Positions 8,335 through 17,089 of a DNA stretch of 38,226 nt are shown here, piece by piece. Within the stretch, counting starts at the first letter, position 1. The number at the start of each line of letters is the position of its first letter. The translations under genes were made by a program, and so were the position numbers. This stretch comes from an uncultured Lachnospiraceae bacterium (lineage in GTDB: Bacteria > Bacillota > Clostridia > Lachnospirales > Lachnospiraceae). Below the pieces are notes generated by a model. The model had not been told where the DNA came from. It did not search any database and saw nothing but the letters and a program-made list of their open reading frames with translations. The DNA lies in assembly GCA_910588845.1 (NCBI GenBank), contig CAJURU010000028.1, forward strand, positions 1-38,226. The letters run 5' to 3'.

Positions 8335-8371
8335 AACTTTTCCCGCCACAGATGTTGTGGCGGGAAAAGTT
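8335..8371 (+). terminator. Strong intrinsic terminator, 16-bp perfect stem
   Basis: AACTTTTCCCGCCACA (8335-8350) and TGTGGCGGGAAAAGTT (8356-8371) form a perfect 16-bp stem with a 5-nt loop. The A/T-rich base of the stem supplies T's in both directions, so it can terminate either strand. A smaller alternative hairpin (GCCTG/CAGGC, about 8317-8330) sits just upstream. It separates the secreted-protein cluster from the promoter that begins 3 nt later. Confidence 0.85.
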
Positions 8372-8373
8372 TG

Positions 8374-8403
8374 TTGACAGGGAAATACGTTGGCGCATAT
8401 AAT
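8374..8403 (+). promoter_or_regulatory. Sigma-A type promoter for the TtcA-like gene
   Basis: TTGACA (8374-8379) and TATAAT (8398-8403), both consensus, are separated by 18 nt. Predicted transcription begins near 8410, which rules out the in-frame ATG codons at about 8402-8407 as the start of the downstream gene and supports GTG 8432. Confidence 0.85.
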
Positions 8404-8431
8404 GATGTCATCATGCGAGAGGAGAAAGAGC

Positions 8432-9316
8432 GTGGAGCATAAGTTAGAAAATACAGCAATTGATACGCCAATACTGCCGCAGGAAAAACTGCCGGCAGCG
8501 GAAGAGATAGAGAAAAGCATCCGCAAAAAATTTCATAAACAGTTGTTTTCAAGATTTGCCAAGGCGGTTCGGGATTATCAGCTTGTACAGGAGGGCGATA
8601 AGATTGCCGTCTGCATTTCCGGCGGCAAGGATTCCATGTTGATGGCCAAATTATTTCAGGAGTTGCAAAAGCATCGGAAAGTTTCATTTAATTTAGAATT
8701 TCTGGTGATGGACCCGGGCTATCTGAAAAGGAATCGGCAACTTATCGAGGAGAATGCCGCAAGGCTGGGGATTCCCATCTGCGTTTTTGAAACAGAAATC
8801 TTTGATGCTGTGTATGAAATTGAGAAATCTCCCTGTTATCTCTGCGCCCGGATGCGCAGAGGACATCTCTACAGCCAGGCCAGGGAAATAGGATGCAACA
8901 AGATTGCGCTGGGACATCATTACGATGATGTGATAGAAACCATTCTTATGGGAATGCTCTATGGCGGCCAGGTGCAGACTATGATGCCCAAACTGCACAG
9001 TACAAATTTTGCGGGCATGGAGCTGATTCGTCCCATGTATTATATCCGGGAGGACGATATTAAGCATTGGCGGGACCACAATAGGCTGCAATTTCTCCAG
9101 TGTGCCTGTAGGTTTACGGAAAATTGCGCTGTTGCAAAAGAAGAGGATCGGAGTTTGTCAAAACGTATGGAAATCAAACAGTTGATCGCCGGGATGAAAA
9201 AGAATAATCCTTTTGTGGAGGCAAATATATTTAAAAGTGTGGAGAACGTGAATCTGAGTACTGTTATTGCATATAAAGAACATGGAGAAAAGCATCATTT
9301 CCTAGATACCTATTGA
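8432..9316 (+). CDS. TtcA-like tRNA-thiolation ATPase (PP-loop family)
   Basis: 294 residues from GTG 8432, behind GAGAGGAG and downstream of the predicted transcription start. The PP-loop SGGKDS (63-68) binds ATP and activates the target base by adenylation. The Cys pair SPCYLCARMRRG (C135, C138) and the later CAC motif (C224, C226) match the three-Cys arrangement that holds the iron-sulfur cluster in TtcA enzymes, which make 2-thiocytidine in tRNA. GHHYDDVIET is the second conserved block. The N-terminal zinc finger of TtuA/Ncs6-type enzymes is missing, so TtcA-like is the better name. It lies 57 nt before an E1-like gene that could take part in sulfur delivery. The exact tRNA position modified cannot be read from sequence. 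Confidence 0.82.
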   Translation: MEHKLENTAIDTPILPQEKLPAAEEIEKSIRKKFHKQLFSRFAKAVRDYQLVQEGDKIAVCISGGKDSMLMAKLFQELQKHRKVSFNLEFLVMDPGYLKRNRQLIEENAARLGIPICVFETEIFDAVYEIEKSPCYLCARMRRGHLYSQAREIGCNKIALGHHYDDVIETILMGMLYGGQVQTMMPKLHSTNFAGMELIRPMYYIREDDIKHWRDHNRLQFLQCACRFTENCAVAKEEDRSLSKRMEIKQLIAGMKKNNPFVEANIFKSVENVNLSTVIAYKEHGEKHHFLDTY

Positions 9317-9373
9317 ATGCCGGACAGTATCGTATTGTTAATAGTTTGATTTGAGAAAAGAAAGGCGGAACAG

Positions 9374-10138
9374 ATGCGGGAATTATCAGAAGTGCAAAAA
9401 GAGCGTTATGCGAGGCATATTGTATTACAGGAAGCCGGGGAGAAAGGGCAGAAAAAGCTATTAGACGGTAAGGTTCTGATTATCGGCGCCGGGGGCTTGG
9501 GTTCTCCGGCCGCCATGTATCTGGCGGCGGCTGGCGTAGGAACTTTGGGCGTTGCAGATGCGGATGCGGTGGACGTGTCCAACCTTCAGCGGCAGATTGC
9601 CCATGGAACGGGCGATATCGGCAAGCCCAAAGTGGAATCTATCCGGGAGACCGTCCATGATATGAACCCGGATGTGTCGGTGCGCACTTACCAGACTTTT
9701 GTTGGAAAAGAGAATATTATGGAGTTGCTGGGGGAGTATGATTTTGTCGTAGACGCGACAGATAATTTTGCGGCAAAGTTCTTAATCAACGACGCCTGTG
9801 TGAGAGGGGGAAAACCTTTCTGCCATGCGGGCATTTTACGTTTTCAAGGGCAGGTTATGACGTATGTTCCGGGAAAAGGACCATGTTACCGCTGTATTTT
9901 TAAGGAGGAGCCGCCGGAGGGTGCAGTTCCCGGCTGTAAAGAGGTGGGGATTATCGGAGCTATGGCGGGTGTTATTGGAAGCCTTCAGGCCTTGGAAGCA
10001 ATCAAATATCTTCTGGGAGCAGGAGAGCTTCTCACCGGCAGGCTTTTGACCTATAATGCGCTTCAAAACGAGTTCCGCACGGTGAAGCTTCCAGAACATG
10101 TGCATGGCTGTCCGGTCTGCGGGCAGCGCAGGGAATGA
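9374..10138 (+). CDS. HesA/MoeB/ThiF family adenylyltransferase (E1-like)
   Basis: 254 residues. The nucleotide-binding GAGGLGSP (38-45), the NLQRQ motif (70-74), VVDATDNFAAK (125-135), the zinc-binding pairs C171xxC174 and C246xxC249, and the putative catalytic Cys in VPGCKEVGIIG (C188) are all present, so an active enzyme is expected. Such proteins adenylate the C-terminal Gly-Gly of a ubiquitin-like sulfur carrier (ThiS, MoaD or related) in thiamine, molybdopterin, cysteine or tRNA-thiolation pathways. No carrier gene is nearby. No rhodanese domain is fused. The adjacency to a TtcA-like thiolase suggests, but does not prove, a role in tRNA sulfur transfer. Start ATG 9374 follows AAAGGCGGAA. 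Confidence 0.88.
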   Translation: MRELSEVQKERYARHIVLQEAGEKGQKKLLDGKVLIIGAGGLGSPAAMYLAAAGVGTLGVADADAVDVSNLQRQIAHGTGDIGKPKVESIRETVHDMNPDVSVRTYQTFVGKENIMELLGEYDFVVDATDNFAAKFLINDACVRGGKPFCHAGILRFQGQVMTYVPGKGPCYRCIFKEEPPEGAVPGCKEVGIIGAMAGVIGSLQALEAIKYLLGAGELLTGRLLTYNALQNEFRTVKLPEHVHGCPVCGQRRE

Positions 10139-10148
10139 TTATTTTTAG

Positions 10149-10176
10149 TTACAAATCAGGATTTGCGTGGTAAAAT
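10149..10176 (+). promoter_or_regulatory. Probable promoter for the large secreted glycosidase-like gene
   Basis: TTACAA (10149-10154) and TAAAAT (10171-10176) are spaced by 16 nt, and TGG directly before the -10 box gives an extended -10. It lies about 75 nt ahead of the start codon. Moderate match only. Confidence 0.45.
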
Positions 10177-10249
10177 AAAAACAATAATGAACAATATCAA
10201 TTCTTTTAAATGAATGGAAGGGTTGACCCTAATAGGAAAGGAGGAGATT

Positions 10250-13200
10250 ATGAAATCAGGAGTAGTGAAGAAGCTGTTGGCGTTAGCGCTGACCGCGTGC
10301 ATGATGGCGCCGTCTGTACCGTCATGGGCGGCGGGCGTTCAGGAGGGGAGCATGCGGGCTGACAGTCAGGTGTCCGTGCCGGAGCCGTATTATGAATTTA
10401 CGTTTGACGGTGAGGTCAAGGATGGAAAGGTGGAGAACGAGGGTACAAAGACGGGGATAACGGCGACGATTTCAGGCAGCGGTACAGGCATTGGCGTGCG
10501 GGAGAATGTGGAGAGAGGCAACAAGGTATTGAATCTGCCTGGCGGCGGATTAGGCAAAGGGAGCCTGCTTTTGCCGGACAATATGTTTGATGAAGTGACA
10601 AATGAAGGCTTTGCATTCTCATTTTGGATTAATATTGACGCGCAGGCGAACCAGTATAGCCGTATTTTTTCGGCAACACCGTTTGAATTGAATTCCAACG
10701 ACGGGGACAATGGGGCATGGAATGTACCGGAATTCACATTTGTGGTGGGTTCCGATACGAATGATGATATGGGCGAGGGAAAGAGCGGATATAACTCATC
10801 TGTTATGCTTAACGACCGCAGTACCCAGCTCAAGCTGGTATGGGAAAAGCAATTTGCAAAAGGAGCATGGCAGCATGTAACAGTCAGCGTATCTCCAGCA
10901 GATTATGAGGTATATCTCGATGGCCAGAAGGTGAATATGAAGTATGACAGGAATAGTAACAAAAGCGCTGTCTTGACGTCTCTGTTTGCCGACAATGCGG
11001 CAATGCTCAAGACTTATAAGCATAACGCCATTGGACGTTCTGTTTACAGCACGGATAATGACATTAAGGCTCAGATGGATGAATTCAGATTTTACAACAC
11101 GGCTTTGACCTCGCAGCAGGCGAAAGCGGCATATGACAGTTACGCGGTGCGTGATTCCGTGATTAAGCAGCTGGAAGATAAAGTAGAGGAGGCGCAGACT
11201 AAGAGTATCAGCTTCTATACGAGAGATAGTTATGAGAAATTGGACACAGCAATTGCCGGACTGAAATTCTATGATGGCATTACAGGAGAGACAACATTTT
11301 CTAATGCCCAGCTTGCCAAAGAGGCGAGAGAGGCCAATGTTGTTCTTTCTCAGGGCGGTTTGTCTGCGGACAGTGAACGTTTGATTAAAGAGGCGGCAGC
11401 TAAGGCTGAACAGGCGCTCAAAGGGACCTCGCAGCAGGCGGTGGATGAGGCGTTGCAGGCAATCAGAGCGGCTGTGGGAGATATTTCTTATGGAGCGACG
11501 CTTCACTTTGACGCCAACCCGGCGAACAGCAAGAATGAGCTTCTTCACGGTTCTACTGGATTTCTTTATGGGGTCAGCGAGGCAGGCGTGCCTGCTACAG
11601 ATTTAGTCAGCGCAATCAGGCCTAAGTTTGTAATTCAAAAAGTGGCGGACGGCAAGCAGCATCCGTCTGGGGATGGTTACCGTCTGGATAATTATCTGCG
11701 GGAGAGCGGCGTAGAGAATATTCAGGGATATTTGCAGGACTATTATTTGGAGTGGCCATATGAATATAATGGGATTGATGATTACAGGCAGAAGGTAGAT
11801 GCTATTGTAAGGAAGATGACGGCAGGAAAGACAGATGAGGAGCTTGCATCCTATAGTTTTGTGCTGTTTAATGAGCCGGACGGCATCTGGTACAGCGATA
11901 AAAACTGGACGCGTTTTTGTAATGACTGGCTGGATATTTATAACACAGTAAAGGATATTAACCCGGTTATCAAAGTGGCAGGCCCTAATTTTTCCGTGTA
12001 TAATAGCAGCGCATACAAGACATTTTTTGAATTCTGCCAGAAGAATCATTGTCTGCCGGAGTACATAACCTGGCATGAGCTGCAAAAGGATAAATTGTCA
12101 ACCATCAAAGCACACTGCGACCAGGTCAAAGGTTATGTGGAAACGTATTATGCGAACTCTGGCATTGAACCGGTTCTGTTTGTCAATGAGACGGTGAATT
12201 TTGATGACGTAGGCAATCCGGGTGCACTGGTGAACTGGCTTGCCGTCTTTGACGAGGAGGATGTTTATGCCTCCCTGCCTTATTGGGGATTAGCCAATTC
12301 TCTTAATGAGCTTGCAGCGGATGCAAATAAGCCTAACGGCGCATGGTGGGTATACAAGTGGTATGCGCAGATGACGGGAAAGAAAACACCGCTGACGCTT
12401 GAGAATATTGAAGGACCGGGAGCTTACGGAAGACTGTATGGACTGACGAGCGTGGATGACGACGCAGGTATGATTTACAGTTTATTCGGCGGCCAGGCGG
12501 GTAAACAAACCGTCAGCATTGAAAATATCAAAGCAACGAGAACGTTTGCAGGGGCAGATAAGGCGCATGTGAAATTGTACAGCACGAAATATACCGGTCA
12601 CCACGGATTTGCAGATGATATTCCGGTGGAATTTGAGGGAAATCTTGCATTTTCCGGCAATGATCTTGTATTTACCGTCCCAGATGCAGAACTTATGGAT
12701 GCCTACTATGCAGTGATTACGCCGGCAACGGATGAAACAGTGGGCACGATTTCAGCGTATGGCAGGAATTGGGAACAGACGTATGAAGCGGAGGATGCGG
12801 AATTAATTGGAGGCGCAAAGGTCTATAAGAAGACAAGCGGCGGTGATTTGGCACGCTCCAACCGTGCGGAAGTCGGCAGTCTGGACACAGAGGCGGACGG
12901 CGTGAAATTTACAGTCAACGTGCCCAAGGGGGGCAGATATCGTCTGAATGTTTATTATTCCAGCCAGGCGCCGCAGGTGAATGCACAGACCCTTGAATAC
13001 GTTGCTGCCGGCGGACAGAATCGCGCTATCGGCGCCATTTCTAAACATACGCTTACCGTTGACGGAGGACAGCCGCAGGAGATTGTCTATGACTCTACAG
13101 TGAAATGGGGCTATTATAATTATAAGACAGTTTACCTGGATTTGACGGCGGGAAGCCATACGATTCAATTGATGTACAAAGGAGAGAGCCAGAAAGGAAA

Positions 13201-14773
13201 GACCGTGGATTCTATGCTGTGCGCTTTGTTGGATAAGATTGACCTGACTTATGCGCCGGATGCTCCGGCAGTCATCCGTATAGAGCCAGAGGAGCTTGTG
13301 GGAAGCCAGAATGGTTTTGTATTATCCAGGAAAGGCAGTTATTCAGGAGCCGGAAGCGCTTCTGGCAGCGGGACGTTTGAGTTCTATGTCTGCGCTCCGA
13401 GGGATGGATATTATACTGTGGGGACGTCCGGAAGCGGCAGTGGAATTCTGGCAAAGAGCCGTGTGAATTATGCAGCCGACGCCAAGGCGGAATCGCAGCT
13501 CAGTGTAAACTGGATGGAACTGTTTTCTCTCAACGTGGGAAATAAGAATGCCGGCAAGGTTTATCTCACAGCGGGTATGAACCGCTTTTCCATAAAGGGA
13601 AATGGGCTTGTGCTGGATCGCCTGACCTTTACGGAGGAGCCGGTACATACGCAGAAAAATTCTTATACCATAGAGGCGGAAACGTGTGAGCGCGCCGGCA
13701 GCGGTGTCTTCCATGATGAGACAGTTTACAATTATCTGCCGGGCGGCGTGTCGGTACCCAAGATTATAGACAATGAATATGCATCTGGCGGCAAAGCTAT
13801 CGAAGGATTCCGAGGTGGAAGCGATGGCAGATTGACGATGAAAGTGAGTGTGCCGGCGGCGGGTGATTATAAACTTTCCGTTGTATACGCCAATGACGAG
13901 CCCGCGCCAGTTATGAAGAAGCAGGACGGTACCAATTATGTGCATCCCTATAACACGGACCTGGTAGAGCGGTATATGCAGATTTCCGTTAATGGAACAA
14001 CGCCGCAGACCGTATATTTCAGGAATACATTCTGTTGGGATACGTTTAAGAATACGATTGTGGATGTGAGGCTGAAAAAGGGTGAAAATATCATTACATT
14101 TACCAATGATAACTCCTATAAATTCAGTGAATTGCAGGATGATTTCACGCCGAGATTGGATAAATTTGTGATTGCTTCAGCATTTGAGAAATCCGAAGAG
14201 ACAGTCAAACCGCCAGTAAATCCGCCGACGAAGAAAAGCAATAAGATTACGGGAGTTTCCTCCAGTATCAAGAAAGTGTACGGGAACAAACCGTTTACCT
14301 TAAAAGCCAAAGGGCAGGGAGCGATTACCTATACGTCTGGCAATAAGAAAGTTGTGACTGTCGGCAAGACAAACGGTAAGGTAACCATCAAATCATGCGG
14401 GAAAGCCGTAATTACAATTAAGGCTGCCGGCAACAACAGCTACAAGGCGGCAACGAAGAAAGTTACCGTGACGGTTGCGCCGAAAAAGACGACGTTAAGC
14501 AGTGTGAAATCTTCAGCGAAGAAGACGCTTACTGTAAAGTGGAAGAGGGATAAAAAGGCGGACGGTTATCAGATTCAATACTCGGCCAGCAAGAAATTCA
14601 AAGGCGCGAAGACGGTAGACATCAAGAAGAACCGTACCACAAGCACAAAGATTAAGAAAAATTTCAAAGGTGGCAAAAAGTATTATGTGCGGGTGCGCGC
14701 GTACAAGAAGTCTGGCAAATCTAAGATATGCGGAAGCTACAGCAAGGCCAAGAGTGTGAAAGTGAAAAAATAA
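10250..14773 (+). CDS. Large secreted multidomain glycoside-hydrolase-like protein
   Basis: 1507 residues from ATG 10250 (AAAGGAGGAG just upstream; ATG 10214 lacks this). Domains in order: signal peptide 1-27; LamG/concanavalin-like domain ~47-290; helical linker ~295-410; TIM-barrel-like catalytic region ~415-775; beta-rich carbohydrate-binding-like modules starting near 842 (YEAEDAELIGG), 1005 (IRIEPEELVG) and 1136 (YTIEAETCERAG), similar in style to CBM6/CBM35; a Big_2-like domain ~1328-1405; and an FN3-like basic tail ~1410-1507. In the barrel, VLFNEPDG (E542) and VLFVNETVNF (E647) are good candidates for the acid/base and nucleophile of a clan-A retaining glycosidase, some 105 residues apart. 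The exact GH family and substrate are not identifiable by eye. No sortase signal is seen. It probably degrades a complex host or dietary glycan outside the cell. Confidence 0.78.
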   Translation: MKSGVVKKLLALALTACMMAPSVPSWAAGVQEGSMRADSQVSVPEPYYEFTFDGEVKDGKVENEGTKTGITATISGSGTGIGVRENVERGNKVLNLPGGGLGKGSLLLPDNMFDEVTNEGFAFSFWINIDAQANQYSRIFSATPFELNSNDGDNGAWNVPEFTFVVGSDTNDDMGEGKSGYNSSVMLNDRSTQLKLVWEKQFAKGAWQHVTVSVSPADYEVYLDGQKVNMKYDRNSNKSAVLTSLFADNAAMLKTYKHNAIGRSVYSTDNDIKAQMDEFRFYNTALTSQQAKAAYDSYAVRDSVIKQLEDKVEEAQTKSISFYTRDSYEKLDTAIAGLKFYDGITGETTFSNAQLAKEAREANVVLSQGGLSADSERLIKEAAAKAEQALKGTSQQAVDEALQAIRAAVGDISYGATLHFDANPANSKNELLHGSTGFLYGVSEAGVPATDLVSAIRPKFVIQKVADGKQHPSGDGYRLDNYLRESGVENIQGYLQDYYLEWPYEYNGIDDYRQKVDAIVRKMTAGKTDEELASYSFVLFNEPDGIWYSDKNWTRFCNDWLDIYNTVKDINPVIKVAGPNFSVYNSSAYKTFFEFCQKNHCLPEYITWHELQKDKLSTIKAHCDQVKGYVETYYANSGIEPVLFVNETVNFDDVGNPGALVNWLAVFDEEDVYASLPYWGLANSLNELAADANKPNGAWWVYKWYAQMTGKKTPLTLENIEGPGAYGRLYGLTSVDDDAGMIYSLFGGQAGKQTVSIENIKATRTFAGADKAHVKLYSTKYTGHHGFADDIPVEFEGNLAFSGNDLVFTVPDAELMDAYYAVITPATDETVGTISAYGRNWEQTYEAEDAELIGGAKVYKKTSGGDLARSNRAEVGSLDTEADGVKFTVNVPKGGRYRLNVYYSSQAPQVNAQTLEYVAAGGQNRAIGAISKHTLTVDGGQPQEIVYDSTVKWGYYNYKTVYLDLTAGSHTIQLMYKGESQKGKTVDSMLCALLDKIDLTYAPDAPAVIRIEPEELVGSQNGFVLSRKGSYSGAGSASGSGTFEFYVCAPRDGYYTVGTSGSGSGILAKSRVNYAADAKAESQLSVNWMELFSLNVGNKNAGKVYLTAGMNRFSIKGNGLVLDRLTFTEEPVHTQKNSYTIEAETCERAGSGVFHDETVYNYLPGGVSVPKIIDNEYASGGKAIEGFRGGSDGRLTMKVSVPAAGDYKLSVVYANDEPAPVMKKQDGTNYVHPYNTDLVERYMQISVNGTTPQTVYFRNTFCWDTFKNTIVDVRLKKGENIITFTNDNSYKFSELQDDFTPRLDKFVIASAFEKSEETVKPPVNPPTKKSNKITGVSSSIKKVYGNKPFTLKAKGQGAITYTSGNKKVVTVGKTNGKVTIKSCGKAVITIKAAGNNSYKAATKKVTVTVAPKKTTLSSVKSSAKKTLTVKWKRDKKADGYQIQYSASKKFKGAKTVDIKKNRTTSTKIKKNFKGGKKYYVRVRAYKKSGKSKICGSYSKAKSVKVKK

Positions 14774-14782
14774 AAAAACCTC

Positions 14783-14811
14783 TTGCCAAAATGAATAAAA
14801 AGTGCTATGAT
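14783..14811 (+). promoter_or_regulatory. Promoter of the aspS-gatCAB operon
   Basis: TTGCCA (14783-14788) and TATGAT (14806-14811) with 17-nt spacing, directly upstream of the T-box leader. Predicted start of transcription is near 14818. Confidence 0.75.
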
Positions 14812-14817
14812 GTTTAA

Positions 14818-15128
14818 AATTAAAACATTAACAAGTTAAAGCGTTGAAGGAGACTCTTGTTTTCAGAGGCCGACAGGAATATGGCGTCACCGACTGAGAG
14901 CGCCGTTTGGAAGAGAAGATAAAGGGAACACTCTGGAGCAGACTGATTGAAAATAAGTAGGTCAGTACGTCCATGCACGTTACGCATAAGAGTGGGGAAA
15001 GAATTTCTGGGATGTGAGCGCTATACGATAGAGCATACCAGAGGAAGATTTTTTCCCAATGCGGGTGGTACCGCGGATAATCAGTTTATTCGCCCCGGGA
15101 TACTAACAATGTATTCCGGGGCTTTTTT
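14818..15128 (+). promoter_or_regulatory. T-box riboswitch leader of aspS-gatCAB
   Basis: The highly conserved T-box core AATGCGGGTGGTACCGCGG occurs at 15058-15076, followed by a terminator at 15092-15128. Stem I can be traced: CAGAG (14864-14868) pairs with CTCTG (14931-14935), with GGCG (14883-14886) and CGCC (14901-14904) closing a distal hairpin. On the 3' side of the specifier loop, just before the basal CTCTG strand, lies GAAC followed by A (14926-14930). This offers AAC (Asn, 14927-14929) and, shifted by one base, GAA (Glu, 14926-14928). Uncharged cognate tRNA would stabilise the antiterminator and allow transcription of aspS-gatCAB. The tRNA-acceptor-pairing base after TGG is T, which pairs with A or wobbles with G. 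Specifier assignment is by hand folding. Confidence 0.92.
15092..15128 (+). terminator. T-box attenuator terminator
   Basis: GCCCCGGGATAC (15092-15103) pairs with GTATTCCGGGGC (15111-15122), with one G-U pair and a 7-nt loop, then TTTTTT. It is the terminator alternative to the T-box antiterminator and is expected to form when the tRNA is charged. Confidence 0.9.
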
Positions 15129-15243
15129 ATCTTATAGGGAAGTAGTCGCAGGATGTCCAGCGCCCCCATGAATAGAGGCTGGGGGCTTGCCCGCTTTGTT
15201 TTGCATAGCCCCGGAATACCGCATCAGAAAAGGAGTGACCATT

Positions 15244-16989
15244 ATGAAAAACATTTACAGAGACATCACATTGGAGAAGGTAAGCGAGGGAGACATTGGT
15301 AAGACCGTGCGTGTGGCAGGCTGGGTAGAAAATATCCGCGACCATGGCGGCGTTTCTTTTGTGGATTTGCGCGATATGTATGCAGTGATGCAGGTGGTAA
15401 TCCGGGACGGAAAGTTGTTGGAAGGAATTCGTAAAGAGCAGGCAATATCCGTGCAGGGTTTGATTGAAAAGAGGGATGAAGAGACTTACAACCCCAAGAT
15501 TCCTACGGGAACCATTGAACTCGAGGCCAGGGAAATTGATATTTTAGGAGAAGTCTATACTACGCTTCCCTTTGAAGTGATGACAAGCAAAGAGGTGCGG
15601 GAGGATGTGCGCCTGAAATACCGTTATCTGGATTTGCGCAACCAGAAAGTGAAAGAAAACATCCTCTTCCGTTCAAAAGTGATCGCTTTCCTGCGCCAGA
15701 AGATGACGGAGCTTGGTTTTGTGGAAATTCAAACGCCAATTTTATGTGCGTCCTCGCCGGAAGGAGCCAGAGATTATATCGTACCCTCCCGCAAATACAA
15801 AGGAAAATTCTACGCGCTGCCCCAGGCGCCGCAGCAGTATAAGCAGCTTTTGATGGTGTCCGGGTTTGATAAATATTTTCAGATTGCCCCCTGCTTCCGG
15901 GATGAAGACGCCAGGGCAGACCGTTCCCCCGGAGAATTTTACCAGCTTGATTTCGAGATGAGCTTTGCCACCCAGGAAGATGTATTCCAGGTTGGCGAAG
16001 AAGTATTAGCGGCGGCATTTGAGGAATTTGCGCCGGCGGGAAGCGTTGTGATAAAGACGCCGTTTCCGGTTATCAGCTACAAACAGGCGATGTTAGAGTT
16101 CGGCACAGATAAGCCGGATTTGAGAAATCCGCTGCGTATTGTGGATGTCACAGAATTTTTCCAGAAATGCAGTTTTAAGCCTTTTCTTGGAAAAGTTGTC
16201 CGCGCCATCCGCGTACATGCGGAAATGTCCAAAGGATTCCATGAGAAACTGCTGAAATTTGCCACCGGTATCGGCATGGGCGGCCTTGGTTACCTGGAAG
16301 TGATGGAGGATGGCAGCTATAAGGGTCCGATTGATAAATTTATTCCCACGGATTTGAAAGAGGAGTTTCGTCAGCTTACCGGATTGGAAACAGGAGACAC
16401 CATTTTCTTTATGGCGGATAAAGAAGCGCGCGCCGCCTACTATGCGGGCATGATTCGCACTGAGTTGGGGGAGAAATTAGATTTGCTGGAGAAAAATGCT
16501 TATCGTTTCTGTTATGTCAATGATTTCCCGATGTTTGAGCGGGATGCGCAGACCAAACAGATAGGCTTTACGCACAATCCATTTTCTATGCCACAGGGCG
16601 GTCTTGCGGCGTTAAATGATCTGGACCCGCTGGAAGTGCTTGCCTATCAGTATGATATCGTCTGCAATGGCGTGGAGCTTTCGTCGGGAGCAGTCCGCAA
16701 CCATGATTTGCAGATTATGGAGAAAGCGTTTGCAATTGCAGGTTATGATAAAGAGGTATTGAAAAATAAGTTCGGGGCGTTATACAATGCATTCCAGTTT
16801 GGAGCGCCTCCCCATGCAGGCATGGCGCCGGGCATTGACCGTATGCTGATGCTGCTCAAGGGCGAAGATAACATCCGGGAGGTCATTGCCTTCCCCATGA
16901 ACGGAAATGCACAGGACTTGATGTGCGCGGCGCCTGGCGAGGTGACAGAACAGCAGCTTCGGGAAGTGCACATTAAGGTGCGGGACTAG
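15244..16989 (+). CDS. aspS: Aspartyl-tRNA synthetase, bacterial type
   Basis: 581 residues from ATG 15244 (AAAAGGAG upstream). N-terminal OB-fold anticodon domain (~1-110; VAGWVENIRDHGGVSFVDLRD), then a class II catalytic core with motif 2 (CFRDEDARADRSPGEFYQLD) and motif 3 (GMAPGIDRMLML), interrupted by the GAD-type insertion usual in bacterial AspRS. It charges tRNA-Asp with aspartate. His34 in IRDHGG corresponds to the position where His is reported for non-discriminating enzymes such as that of Pseudomonas aeruginosa (His31), against Leu in discriminating E. coli AspRS. Together with gatCAB in the same operon this suggests it also makes Asp-tRNA-Asn for later amidation. Expression is expected to be controlled by the upstream T-box. 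Confidence 0.95.
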   Translation: MKNIYRDITLEKVSEGDIGKTVRVAGWVENIRDHGGVSFVDLRDMYAVMQVVIRDGKLLEGIRKEQAISVQGLIEKRDEETYNPKIPTGTIELEAREIDILGEVYTTLPFEVMTSKEVREDVRLKYRYLDLRNQKVKENILFRSKVIAFLRQKMTELGFVEIQTPILCASSPEGARDYIVPSRKYKGKFYALPQAPQQYKQLLMVSGFDKYFQIAPCFRDEDARADRSPGEFYQLDFEMSFATQEDVFQVGEEVLAAAFEEFAPAGSVVIKTPFPVISYKQAMLEFGTDKPDLRNPLRIVDVTEFFQKCSFKPFLGKVVRAIRVHAEMSKGFHEKLLKFATGIGMGGLGYLEVMEDGSYKGPIDKFIPTDLKEEFRQLTGLETGDTIFFMADKEARAAYYAGMIRTELGEKLDLLEKNAYRFCYVNDFPMFERDAQTKQIGFTHNPFSMPQGGLAALNDLDPLEVLAYQYDIVCNGVELSSGAVRNHDLQIMEKAFAIAGYDKEVLKNKFGALYNAFQFGAPPHAGMAPGIDRMLMLLKGEDNIREVIAFPMNGNAQDLMCAAPGEVTEQQLREVHIKVRD

Positions 16990-17089
16990 TAAAATATGTG
17001 AAAGTGTGCATTAACATGCGAGACCGAAAGCTTGTAATTGAAAATGCACAGCAAGGAGCAATACCAAAAGAGATCAGGAGGAAGCAGAT

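Noticed and set aside
14947..15171. 74-residue open frame inside the aspS leader
   Set aside because: It runs through T-box Stem I to terminator sequence, has no ribosome site, and its codons are explained by the riboswitch.
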